From Xaviernesmea oryzae (lineage in GTDB: Bacteria; Pseudomonadota; Alphaproteobacteria; Rhizobiales; Rhizobiaceae): DNA of 64,000 nucleotides. The notes beneath the pieces are model-generated. The model saw nothing but the letters and a program-made list of their open reading frames with translations. It did no database searches and had not been told where the DNA came from. The DNA is taken from the NCBI RefSeq assembly GCF_900109605.1, contig NZ_FOAM01000003.1, forward strand, positions 1 to 64,000, written 5' to 3'. A program made the translations under genes and the position numbers. This document shows, one piece after another, positions 30,116 through 38,337 of the stretch. Every line of letters begins with the position of its first letter. The stretch's first letter is position 1.

Positions 30116-30289
30116 TTAAACCTGTAGCGGCGGCTCGTCGTTCTCATCCGGATTTGGGGTCGGCGCCTCATCTGGAAGCCGATCTGGCTCCGGCTCGGTG
30201 ATTGGCGGCATGGGCGGGACGGCGGGGGGAACGCCAGGGGTCGGGCTGGGCGTCGGTTCACCTGGGATTTGGGCCTCGATCAGGCTCAT
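30116..30289 (-). CDS. Small proline/glutamate-rich protein
   Basis: This 57-codon frame starts at ATG 30289 with an AAGGGA site 6-8 bases upstream. The product begins MSLIEAQIPGEPTPSPTPG and is dominated by Pro, Glu and Asp with no Cys or hydrophobic core, so it is predicted to be disordered and acidic. The biased amino-acid content and clean ribosome-binding site argue for a real gene. I recall comparable short proline-rich proteins in rhizobial genomes but cannot assign a family or function. Confidence 0.6.
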   Translation of the reverse strand: MSLIEAQIPGEPTPSPTPGVPPAVPPMPPITEPEPDRLPDEAPTPNPDENDEPPLQV

Positions 30290-30318
30290 GCTGTGTCCCT
30301 TTCCTTAGAATCTGCGAT

Positions 30319-30894
30319 TCAATGGCGCATTTCGTTCTGCCGCATCGGCATCTGGTCGATCCGTTCGAAAATATCGCTGGGCTCAACCAGTCGGTCGATC
30401 AGTAATTTAACAGTGCCGTCCTTGCCGATCAAAGCCAGGCCGAAAAAGCCGGGCGCGACATCGAGATCCTGTCGGATGGCCTCGGCACTGAGCGCGTCGC
30501 CGGCGCCGAACAACGCGCGTACATGGTCTCGCCCGACAGACAACAACACGAGATCGCGCGAGCGCAGATCCTCCGGATCAGCCAGGAATCGTCGCGCCTG
30601 CTCAGTCGCCTGAACGTGGTCGTCATCTTCGAAGATCGCGATGACCCGATATTTCCACTCGAAATCCCGCAGGCTTGCGCCGCTTTCCACCGGATCGGAT
30701 CCGACTCCCAACACTTCCGCTACGAGCGATTTGAACATGTCTTCACTCCTCTGCCTGATGGGGCGCTCCTGAACCCGTACATCGATACCCACGACGGCGG
30801 CGGACGTCTGCTGCGTACCGAACACAGCCGCCGCTGGCATCGTCAGCGATAACAGGCCGACCAGCCTGATCAGCCGCATGGTCGCGACGGGCAT
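30319..30894 (-). CDS. DUF4174 domain secreted protein
   Basis: This 191-residue protein has an N-terminal hydrophobic signal-like segment (about residues 6-30, LIRLVGLLSLTMPAAAVFG). The C-terminal 120 residues match the DUF4174 pattern: a thioredoxin-like core with LRDFEWKYRVIAIF, RDLVLLSVG, and GFFGLALIGKDGTVKL. DUF4174 proteins lack a CxxC pair, as here, and have no known activity. ATG 30879 (MRLIRLVG) is an alternative start giving a shorter n-region. The preceding 88-residue gene ends 7 bases upstream. Confidence 0.8.
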   Translation of the reverse strand: MPVATMRLIRLVGLLSLTMPAAAVFGTQQTSAAVVGIDVRVQERPIRQRSEDMFKSLVAEVLGVGSDPVESGASLRDFEWKYRVIAIFEDDDHVQATEQARRFLADPEDLRSRDLVLLSVGRDHVRALFGAGDALSAEAIRQDLDVAPGFFGLALIGKDGTVKLLIDRLVEPSDIFERIDQMPMRQNEMRH

Positions 30895-30901
30895 AGCAAA
30901 C

Positions 30902-31168
30902 TCAGTCTATCGCCGAGCCTTGTGCACCCAGACGCTCATGGGCGAGATTTCGAATGGCCTCTTCCGCCTCATCGCGGGACCAACCCTCGGCTTGCGCCGT
31001 TTTGACCAGCGCGTCAGCGGACTGGGGCAGGTCGGGGCCGATGGCAGTTGCAAGAGGCAATGTGCCATCAGCGACGAGTTTTTCGAAGGCGGGGCGAATC
31101 GCCTCCTCGCAGCCCTGAGCGCGGGCGCTGGCAGCCAGCATCGAGGTAGCAGCGGCGGGTGACGTCAT
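30902..31168 (-). CDS. Hypothetical protein, 88 residues
   Basis: The ATG at 31168 has an AAGGAAG site 8 bases upstream, and the gene ends 7 bases before the DUF4174 gene, so the two likely form an operon. The product is Ala-rich and helical (AAATSMLAASARAQGCEEAI, later KTAQAEGWSRDEAEEAIRNLA) with no signal peptide or membrane helix. No family is recognised. Confidence 0.6.
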   Translation of the reverse strand: MTSPAAATSMLAASARAQGCEEAIRPAFEKLVADGTLPLATAIGPDLPQSADALVKTAQAEGWSRDEAEEAIRNLAHERLGAQGSAID

Positions 31169-31739
31169 CGGAAGGCTTCCTTATGGTCGTGATGAGGACG
31201 CCAGCGCAGCCTGCGTTCACGTCCGACATACGGCGGTGTGTCATGGTTTTCCGATGGTCAAACGACCGCTCGCTGCGCTTTGTTCCGTCTGCACCAAGGC
31301 GCAGGTCGGCACGTGCCCTGCGGCGTCGCGCAAACGTTTCGCCGATCCTTTTGGCGCATTGCCGCAAACAGGCGATGACGCGTCCGTGAGGAGAGTTGGT
31401 TAGGTGTTTTGCGCCATCGCGCTTATCGTGACGGTGAAGGGGCTCGACCCATCGTCACACGCATCCGCGACGATCCGCTGACCTCGGGCAGGCTGCCCTG
31501 CGGTCTTTGACGGAGTGGCGCGCCTTGCCGACGCCAGCTTCGCGCAAGCTTGGGGGCGCGACATTGGCGATTCGCAGGATCTTCATGCGCCCAATCGATT
31601 CGGCAATGAGCGGACAGAGACAGGACTGACATGTGGTCAGCGGTTGGACCGTCTCAACGGACACATCAATTCTGGAGCATCGGATTGTCCCGGAAGCCGG
31701 TTCCCACTTTCCGGTCCGATGCATGAGGGGGACGAAGCC
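31169..31739. other. Intergenic region with a short palindromic element
   Basis: These 570 bases contain no supported gene. They hold the upstream region of the 88-residue gene and, at 31677-31722, a palindromic element annotated separately. Open frames on both strands lack start signals and protein-like composition. Confidence 0.5.
31677..31722. repeat. Short rhizobial palindromic intergenic element (RIME-like)
   Basis: GCATCGGA at 31677-31684 and TCCGATGC at 31715-31722 are perfect inverted ends around a core containing CCGGAAGCCGGTTCCCACTT. I recall this 'GTGGGAACCGG' core from dispersed elements in many rhizobial genomes. It lies 17 bases before the start of a small plus-strand gene. It may modulate that gene's message. 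Confidence 0.6.
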
Positions 31740-31940
31740 ATGGTTCATAAAATGAATGACCGCAGGCAGAGCGAAGAAACCCGTTTGGAAGGACGCAGCC
31801 TGGACCAGTTGATCGCGGACTGCCGCGAGGATGGCGAAAGCCTTGGCCAGCGGCTGCATGTCTTCGATGCAGGCATTTTCGACCGTGCGCTTCTCGATGC
31901 CCTGGTGAAGGAAAACCGGAAGGCTGACAACAAAGGCTGA
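31740..31940 (+). CDS. Small hypothetical protein, 66 residues
   Basis: ATG 31740 follows GAGGGGGACG, a strong ribosome-binding site. The product is charged and helical (LDQLIADCREDGESLGQRLH, then ALLDALVKENRKAD) with one Cys. The longer open frame from 31515 crosses the palindromic element and is not protein-like. No family is recognised. Confidence 0.55.
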   Translation: MVHKMNDRRQSEETRLEGRSLDQLIADCREDGESLGQRLHVFDAGIFDRALLDALVKENRKADNKG

Positions 31941-32011
31941 CGCGACGTTCCGACCAGGCCCCTCGACCCGGCCAGACCTGCAAAAGCTCCCAGATTCACC
32001 GAAAGCAGGTT

Positions 32012-35000
32012 TTACAGCCTGTGCAATTGCACATCCGGGCAGACAGAGCGCGCGATCTCGCAGAGATGTTCGTGATGCGTCAGGTAGATGACCTGGCCCT
32101 TTAGCGCCATGTCGCCCATCAACCGGAAGGCGTGGCCGGCCCGCCGGTCGTCAAACGTCTCCATGATGTCGTCGGCGATAAAGGGCAAGGGATCGCGCAG
32201 TTCGGCGGTCTCGTGATAGCCAGCGATTCTCAGCGCCAGATAGAGCTGGAAGCGCGTACCCTTGGACAGGTCCTCGGCAAATTTCGTGGCGCCTCCGGCA
32301 GCCCGCGCGAACAGGACCTCCTTGCCTTTGGCCCTTTCGCTGCCCAGCCCTTCATAATCGCCGCCGCTGATGGCACTGAACGCTTGCGAGGCGCGCGCCA
32401 GCATGGCGCTGCGGTGGCGCTCGCGATAGAGGCGAAGTGCCTCTTCGCCGGCCAGAATGCCGGCCCGCAGCCGCAGGTAACGCAGCGCCCTCGCCTCGAT
32501 GTCGGCCAGAACGGTCCGGCGCTGCTCCTCCAGATGCGCGGCGGCATCGCTGCCGGCAACGGCCGCCAGCGCCTTTTCCGCCGCGCGCCGGGCAACCAGT
32601 GCCTCGCCCGTCTCGCTCTCCGCATCGGCCAGACGAACCTCCAGCGCCGCGCGCTCTTCGGCAAGCGCCGTCCTGTCGAGCGCCTCCAGCTGCGCCTCGG
32701 CGTCCTCAGGGCGATCCACCTGCAGGCGCCGGCAGAGGTCGCCTTCCGCCTCACTGAGGCGCTGGCGTAGATGATGGCGGGTCTTGACCGCGTCCAGCCG
32801 GGTCGCAACCTCGCTCAGGCTTTCCGCATCGAAGAGGCGCAGCATCTCACGCTTCAGCGCATCGTGGCGATTCTGATCCTCCAGCAACCGCGCTTCGGCC
32901 TCCTCCTGCCGCCGCGCCTCCTCCTCCAGACGCTCGCCCAGACGCTCGGCCTCCTGCGCGACCTGCAGCCGGCGGCGCAAGGCGTCGAGCACGCTCAGCG
33001 GATCATCACCTTGGCCCATCGGCTGCAGGCGTGCCACGGCCGCACGGAAGGCGGCGCGATCGGCCTCCATGGCGGCAATCCGGTGGTCGAGATCGGCAAG
33101 CTTCACGGCCAGCGTCTCCGCCTCCTGCAGCACGCCGAGCAGCGGCAGAACCAGATCCGGCGGCGGAACCGCCGCGTCGCCCGGCTCGGCGCCAGCCGGC
33201 ATGATCCAATCCAGAACGGCAGCCTGGGCCAGCGCACGCTGCCAATCAGTCTCCCAGCGTGCCTGTTCGGCTGAGGCGGCCTCATGATCCTCCCGCCGGC
33301 TTTCCAGAAGCGCCCGCGCGCTTTCCGCCGCCTCGCGTGCGGCCCTCTCGTCCCGCGCTTTATCCTGCGCGGCAGCGAGGCGACGCTCGGCAAAAGCCAA
33401 GAGTGCGTCGAAGCGCGACGGCAGAGCATCCTGTACGAGCGGGCTACCCTGCCCGCCCAGTGAGTCCGCACGCAGCAGGAGCGGCAGCAAGGCCTCGCTC
33501 AGGGCGGCGCGCAGGCCGTCCTCTTCCCGGGCGGCCTGCGTCCCTGCGCGGCGTGCGTCAATCAGCGCGGTGCGGGCGGCAAGCGCCTCCACCCGTCGTA
33601 TCAGCCATGCGTCCAGCCGTGCCGGCGGCAGAGGCTTATCCAGGCCGCAAGCGCTGCAGGCAGACACCACCTCGTCATCGATTCGCGCCTGCTCTTGCCG
33701 GAGGGTCGCCAGTCGATCCTGGAGAGCCTGGCGGCGGGCCTGTTTGTCCCGCTTGGCTTCCGTCAGGTCGCGCAGGCGCGAGAGCTCGGCAGCATGGGCA
33801 AGCCGAGCCGCAACCGCCTCGTCATCCTCGGTCAAGGCGGCGCGGAAGCGTGTGGCAGTCTGCCGGTCAAGCGCATCTTCATGCGCTTGCCATGCGGCTT
33901 CGCGCGCTGCCCGCAGCCGCGCTGCCGCCTCATCCTCCACCAGTCCGCCACGGCTGGCGAGCGCATCGGCGCGCGCCGTGTCGGCGGCGAGATCCGCATC
34001 GATGTCCCCCAGACGCGCCTCGACCCTCAGACGCTCTTCTTCCAGGCTCGCCGTCCGCAGGCGCCAGCTGGCGACCTCCTCGGCAGCGGGCACGCCAAGA
34101 GCCGCCAGATCCTCCGGCGATCCGGCAAATGGCGACAGCGCCGCCAAACGCTCGGCAAGCTGCGCGCCCTCGGTCTGCGTCCGCCGTTCGGCTTCCTGTC
34201 GGCGCAGTGGCGCATCGCTGGCGCGCGCGGCGGCCAGCGCCTGCTTCAGCCGCTCCACCAGCTCGTCATCCACGCTGGCTGCCTCGGTTTCATCCTTGCC
34301 GCTCTGTACCGCCTGCCGAACGGCCTTCTCGGCAGCCGTCAGTTCGCGTCCGCTGGCCGCCACCCGTTCGGCCAGCTGGGCATGGCGGCGGGCAAGCGCC
34401 TGCAGGCGGGCAAGCTCGGCGGCGGGCACGATCAGCCGTGTCACGGCCACATCCTCAGCCAGTCCCAGCCGTGCGCGCACGATCGAAAGGTCGGCCAGCA
34501 CGCGCTGGCGTTCGCTGACACGCACCGGCAGGTCTTGCGCGGCGGCACGCTCGCGCGCATCGAGATTGTCCTGCGTGAGCGCAGCCAGGCCTGCGGCAAG
34601 GCTCAGGGCGTCTGGGTCGCGCACCAGCCCCTCCATTGCCGCCTCGATCCGGGCGCGCGCTGCCTCGCTCTCCGCCAGGCGCGTGGCCAGCGCCACCTCC
34701 TCGCGCAGCAGGCCCGGAAGCTCCGAAAACCAGTGGCTCGGCGGCTCGGGAAGCTCGGCATAGGCCTCAAGCTCCTCCCGGCCGGCCTTCAACCGGGCAA
34801 GGATCGGCATGGCATCGATGGCGGCCCGGCAGTGCTCAAGCGCCGCCTGGAGGCTGGCGCGCGCAGCCACGGCGCGCTCATGCGCCTCCGTTGCCACATC
34901 CCGGTCGCGACGCAGATCCTTGAAGGCGCGGGCGGTAACGTCGAGCGCGGTCTTTTCCTGGCGCAGCCGGTCGAGCCGGTCCTTCAGCTCGCCCAGCTGA

Positions 35001-35542
35001 TGCTTGCGCCCCTGCGGCTTGTAAAAGCTGTCGGCCTCGTTCTTCAGCGCTTCCAGCGCCGCGGCCGTATCCGGCAGGCCGGCACTCGCGGCAAAAAGCA
35101 GAGTGCCGAGTTCACCCTCGCTCTTCAAAATAGCATCGCCGCCCTTCTCGATCGTGTCATCATCGAGCGAGAACATCATGCGATAGCTGTCGCGATCGAT
35201 CCCCGCCAGCGCCGCGGCAAAGAGGCCATCGGGCAAAGGCCGGTCGGCGGCATCGATCAGCGTGTTCTGTGCCCGCTTGACCCGGAAGACCTCCTGCGTG
35301 CCCACACCGGTTTCGATAATGCCGCCGACACGCATGGCTGGATAGGGATGCAGGAAGCCATAGGCGCTACGGGCCTCGATCCCGAAAAGAAGATCGAGAA
35401 AGCCGTTGAACAGCGTCGACTTGCCGGCCTCGTTCGGGCCGTAGACGATGTGCAGGTCCGCGCCCTGTCGGCGCGTGCCGAAATCCAGGCGCCGGTCGGT
35501 GAACTTGCCGTAGCGGACGAGATCGAGACGATTGAGGCGCAT
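32012..35542 (-). CDS. YhaN-like SMC/Rad50-type AAA ATPase
   Basis: This 1176-residue protein has an N-terminal ATPase half with Walker A YGPNEAGKST (34-43), a long Ala/Arg/Glu-rich coiled-coil middle (about 190-1020), and a C-terminal half with the signature-like LSKGTRFQLYLALR and FIADDIMETFDD (Walker B/D-loop). This is the YhaN arrangement, related to SbcC and Rad50. A Cys pair in the coiled-coil apex (CSACGLDKP) resembles a zinc hook, although only one CxxC is seen. Its ATG overlaps the stop of the YhaO-like nuclease gene (TGATG). Together they probably form a DNA end-processing complex. Confidence 0.88.
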   Translation of the reverse strand: MRLNRLDLVRYGKFTDRRLDFGTRRQGADLHIVYGPNEAGKSTLFNGFLDLLFGIEARSAYGFLHPYPAMRVGGIIETGVGTQEVFRVKRAQNTLIDAADRPLPDGLFAAALAGIDRDSYRMMFSLDDDTIEKGGDAILKSEGELGTLLFAASAGLPDTAAALEALKNEADSFYKPQGRKHQLGELKDRLDRLRQEKTALDVTARAFKDLRRDRDVATEAHERAVAARASLQAALEHCRAAIDAMPILARLKAGREELEAYAELPEPPSHWFSELPGLLREEVALATRLAESEAARARIEAAMEGLVRDPDALSLAAGLAALTQDNLDARERAAAQDLPVRVSERQRVLADLSIVRARLGLAEDVAVTRLIVPAAELARLQALARRHAQLAERVAASGRELTAAEKAVRQAVQSGKDETEAASVDDELVERLKQALAAARASDAPLRRQEAERRTQTEGAQLAERLAALSPFAGSPEDLAALGVPAAEEVASWRLRTASLEEERLRVEARLGDIDADLAADTARADALASRGGLVEDEAAARLRAAREAAWQAHEDALDRQTATRFRAALTEDDEAVAARLAHAAELSRLRDLTEAKRDKQARRQALQDRLATLRQEQARIDDEVVSACSACGLDKPLPPARLDAWLIRRVEALAARTALIDARRAGTQAAREEDGLRAALSEALLPLLLRADSLGGQGSPLVQDALPSRFDALLAFAERRLAAAQDKARDERAAREAAESARALLESRREDHEAASAEQARWETDWQRALAQAAVLDWIMPAGAEPGDAAVPPPDLVLPLLGVLQEAETLAVKLADLDHRIAAMEADRAAFRAAVARLQPMGQGDDPLSVLDALRRRLQVAQEAERLGERLEEEARRQEEAEARLLEDQNRHDALKREMLRLFDAESLSEVATRLDAVKTRHHLRQRLSEAEGDLCRRLQVDRPEDAEAQLEALDRTALAEERAALEVRLADAESETGEALVARRAAEKALAAVAGSDAAAHLEEQRRTVLADIEARALRYLRLRAGILAGEEALRLYRERHRSAMLARASQAFSAISGGDYEGLGSERAKGKEVLFARAAGGATKFAEDLSKGTRFQLYLALRIAGYHETAELRDPLPFIADDIMETFDDRRAGHAFRLMGDMALKGQVIYLTHHEHLCEIARSVCPDVQLHRL

Positions 35543-36816
35543 CAGGTAGGCTCACCGACGCCGCTGCCCGAAAGCGCGGCGAGAACGTCTTCTGCGCCCT
35601 GGATGGCCAGCATGGCCGTGAGATCTGCCGCCGCCGCTTCCTCGGCCACGAAGCGCTCACGCAACTCACGGGGCAGCTGGCCGAGAAAATCCTCGAACAG
35701 GACCTCTACCTCGCGGCGAAAGCCAGGTGCGGTGAGCACATCCTCGCGCATCAGCCTGCCAAGTTCCTCCACCGGATCGGCGCCGACGGAATTAGACCCT
35801 CCGGCGCCGGTGCAGGCGACCTCGACCGTCTCGATCCACAGGCCGTTGCGGCTGGCGGCCAGATTGACGGCCTCACCCAGCAGAAAATCCGGATCGCGGC
35901 GCAAGCGGGCGGCGAGTGGTGTCGCTCCGCTCAGCATCAGCCGGGCTATCACCTGGCCTTCGGCATGCAGATGGCGCCCGGCATCCAGGGCTCGGCCTAT
36001 TGCCTGGAGCGCACCGCTCCAACTTTCCACGCCCGTCAGGTCGATCGAGATGCGTTCGAAGGCCGCCGTGCCGATGCGCCGTTCCTCATGGGTGAGTGTT
36101 CCGTCCTCGCCCACCGTCACCAGCGTGACCGACTTGCCGCCGGCTTCGTTGATGTCGCGCCCTTGCGGCATGCCGGGCATGACGATCAGCGGCTTTTCGC
36201 AATGAACCTGGCGCAGATGCACATGGCCGAGCGCCCAATAGTCGAAGCCGTGACCGATCAGCTCGCTTAGCGAGCAGGGTGCATAGGCGTCATGGCCGGG
36301 CGCACCGGCCAGGCTGGTATGCAGCATGCCAATATTGATCGCATCGGCGAAAGGCGGTTGGAAACCCGGAAGCAGGCTCTCCGGCGCGTGCGGATTGTCG
36401 AAACCGACCCCATGCACATAGACCGGACGGCCATTGGCAAGCGTGGCAGCCTGAACCGCGCGCTGCTTGCCGCTGAAGAGGTGGACATTATCGGGGAAGG
36501 TCAACTCGCGCTTGATCGTGGAGGCGGAGTCGTGATTGCCGCGAATGACAAAGACGCGAATACCCTGAGCGTCCAGCCGACGCAACTCGGCCGATAGAAA
36601 CAGCGCCGTGTTCATCGAGGTCTGCGCGCCGTCATAGAGATCGCCGACGATCAGCAGGGCATCGACATCCTCGGCCAGGCAAAGATCGACGATGGCCGAA
36701 AGCGCCGCGCGGGTCGCGCCGCGCACGAGATCGGATAGATCGGCATTCTTGAGCGCGAGACTGGAAAGTGGGGAATCGAGATGGAGATCGGCGGTGTGGA
36801 CGAAACGAAAGGGCAT
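35542..36816 (-). CDS. YhaO/SbcD-like Mre11-family DNA nuclease
   Basis: This 424-residue metallophosphoesterase carries the Mre11 motifs HTADLHLDSP (I), GDLYDGAQ (II), GNHDS (III) and GHVHLRQ near residue 210. ATG 36816 gives the family start MPFRFVHTADLH; a longer frame to 36864 is unsupported. It is the first gene of a two-gene operon with the YhaN-like ATPase. A clean promoter lies at 36901-36929. The complex is expected to trim or cut blocked DNA ends, but YhaON pairs are less studied than SbcCD. Confidence 0.9.
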   Translation of the reverse strand: MPFRFVHTADLHLDSPLSSLALKNADLSDLVRGATRAALSAIVDLCLAEDVDALLIVGDLYDGAQTSMNTALFLSAELRRLDAQGIRVFVIRGNHDSASTIKRELTFPDNVHLFSGKQRAVQAATLANGRPVYVHGVGFDNPHAPESLLPGFQPPFADAINIGMLHTSLAGAPGHDAYAPCSLSELIGHGFDYWALGHVHLRQVHCEKPLIVMPGMPQGRDINEAGGKSVTLVTVGEDGTLTHEERRIGTAAFERISIDLTGVESWSGALQAIGRALDAGRHLHAEGQVIARLMLSGATPLAARLRRDPDFLLGEAVNLAASRNGLWIETVEVACTGAGGSNSVGADPVEELGRLMREDVLTAPGFRREVEVLFEDFLGQLPRELRERFVAEEAAAADLTAMLAIQGAEDVLAALSGSGVGEPT

Positions 36817-36900
36817 GGTGGCCTTCTCCCCCGGAGGGGCCGATTCTGCTGCAATCATCCGCAAGCTTGGCGAGGCTCAGACCGCGGATGGAAGTCGTCG

Positions 36901-36929
36901 TTTAGAGCGTTTTCCGCCGTCCCTGTCAA
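36901..36929 (-). promoter_or_regulatory. Promoter of the YhaO/YhaN-like operon
   Basis: On the minus strand TTGACA (36924-36929) and TCTAAA (36901-36906) are 17 bases apart. The -35 lies inside CCCTGTCAAA, which is repeated in inverted form as TTTGACAGGG upstream of the divergent marR gene. Confidence 0.7.
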
Positions 36930-36979
36930 ACCTCGGTGAAGACGGGCCCTGCTGCTGGCAGAGAATGCAAAACGCGCTA

Positions 36980-37009
36980 TTTGACAGGGCGGTCCGGGTG
37001 TAGAATGAG
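36980..37009 (+). promoter_or_regulatory. Probable promoter of the MarR-family gene
   Basis: TTGACA at 36981-36986 is perfect. The best -10 candidates are TAGAAT at 37001 (14-base spacer) or AATGAG at 37004 (17-base spacer), so the -10 is uncertain. The transcript would have almost no leader before ATG 37015. Confidence 0.45.
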
Positions 37010-37014
37010 AAGAT

Positions 37015-37479
37015 ATGAAAAAGGCTTTCGACGTTTCCGACAAGCTGTTCGAGCTCTACCACCGTGTTCATCGGCTTCTCAACGAGTCGATGACCGAGGA
37101 AGGCGTTTCGCTCGCACGCAGCAAGTTCCTCTTCTATCTCTGTAAGCTTGGCCCCTGTCGTTCGACCGACATCGCCGACGCACTGAAATTTGCACCAAGG
37201 ACCGTCACCGAGGCGATCGACGGGCTGGAGCGCGATCGGCTCGTCGTCCGCCAGCCCGATCCGGATGACCGCCGCGCCAAGATCGTCTCGATCACGGAAA
37301 TGGGTCGCCAGGCGCTCGAAGCCGCCGAAGGGCCGCGCAAGCAGATGATCGGCGAACTTTTCGCAACGCTCGACGATCGTGAGCTCGACCAGCTGCACGA
37401 GATCGTCGGCAAGCTGGTGATCAAGGCCGAAGACATGCGCGCCAAGCGCAAGGATGAGATCAGCAGCGCAGCCGAATAG
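37015..37479 (+). CDS. MarR-family transcriptional regulator
   Basis: This 154-residue winged-helix regulator shows the typical order: N-terminal helices, a recognition helix region (STDIADALKFAPRTVTEAID), and the wing DPDDRRAKIVSITEMG. It lies divergently from the YhaO/YhaN-like operon, and inverted copies of CCCTGTCAAA flank the shared promoter region, so it may control itself and the nuclease operon. The ligand is unknown. No efflux or oxidoreductase gene is adjacent. Confidence 0.9.
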   Translation: MKKAFDVSDKLFELYHRVHRLLNESMTEEGVSLARSKFLFYLCKLGPCRSTDIADALKFAPRTVTEAIDGLERDRLVVRQPDPDDRRAKIVSITEMGRQALEAAEGPRKQMIGELFATLDDRELDQLHEIVGKLVIKAEDMRAKRKDEISSAAE

Positions 37480-37644
37480 GCGCTTTCTCGCAAGGTCCGG
37501 GCCATTCGCTCCGGGTCAGCCGCGTCCTGAACCTATGCGCTGTGGGCAGATCCTGACCGCCATCGCAATGCCTTTGTGCGCGCTCCTCCGACTCTGCCAT
37601 CTGCTTTTTCTCAAAGCGTCCGGACGGGACGTGGGTGAGGCCCA

Positions 37645-37672
37645 TAAAAAAGGCCCGGCGCGAGGCCGGACC
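37645..37672 (-). terminator. Terminator of hupB
   Basis: On the minus strand GGTCCGGC and GCCGGGCC form a strong stem followed by TTTTTT, about 75 bases after the hupB stop. Confidence 0.8.
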
Positions 37673-37746
37673 CTGATTGTCTTCCACCGAGCGGTGGGGC
37701 GTCGAGCGCTTCGCCATACCGCTGCGCAGTACGGCGTAAGTCCGCT

Positions 37747-38019
37747 TTAGTTGACAGCGTCCTTCAGGCCCTTGCCGGCCGTGAACTTCGGCACGTTGCG
37801 GGCGGGGATGTCCACCTCGGCGCCGGTCGACGGGTTGCGGCCCTTCGAGGCTTCGCGGTGGCTTACGGTGAAGTTGCCGAAACCGACGAGACGGACGTCG
37901 CCGCCATTCTTCAGTTCGGCCTGGATGACGTCGAACAGGGCATCGACGGCCGAGGCTGCATCATTCTTGGAAATGCCGGCTTTGTCGGCCACGGCAGACA
38001 CGAGCTCGTTCTTATTCAT
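37747..38019 (-). CDS. hupB: DNA-binding protein HU
   Basis: This 90-residue nucleoid protein shows the family signature GFGNFTVSHREASKGRNPSTG on the DNA-binding arm and the N-terminal helical dimerisation half (MNKNELVSAVADKAGISK). HU bends DNA without strong sequence preference. It follows lon on the same strand, as in many proteobacteria. A strong terminator downstream and another after lon show that it is transcribed on its own. Confidence 0.96.
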   Translation of the reverse strand: MNKNELVSAVADKAGISKNDAASAVDALFDVIQAELKNGGDVRLVGFGNFTVSHREASKGRNPSTGAEVDIPARNVPKFTAGKGLKDAVN

Positions 38020-38260
38020 GTTTCCACCCTTTCATTCGGTTCGAAACGGTTTTGATCGCGCGGCCGCATGATCTCCTCCAAAGGAAGGGACCACGTGCTG
38101 CGTCAGTGCTGGGCGACTGCCCATTGGCGATAGTCCGGGCTTCTCAACCTCGGGACACTGCCACACAGGCGGGCGGCGCATCGTCGCGAACCGCCCGTCT
38201 TGGCAACCCAATCAACCCGAATGTGCCGGAATGCAAGGCTTTGAGGGCAATAATCATGAA

Positions 38261-38337
38261 AAAGACCGGCCAAAGGACCGGTCTTTCACAAAAAAAGCCG
38301 TGAGGAGAAGCGGGCGAGCCCGCCCCTCCAGGCTTTA
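38261..38337 (-). terminator. Double-hairpin terminator of lon
   Basis: On the minus strand the lon stop codon is followed immediately by AAAGCC...GGCTTTTTTT, with an inner GC stem (GGAGGGGCGGG / CCCGCTTCTCC). After it comes a second perfect 9-bp stem AAAGACCGG / CCGGTCTTT ending in TTTTTC. The two hairpins lie in tandem. Confidence 0.8.

Noticed and set aside
29992-30261. Minus-strand open frame of 89 codons near tRNA-Val
   Set aside because: It overlaps the small proline-rich gene in another frame, is Arg-rich and random in composition, and has no ribosome-binding site.
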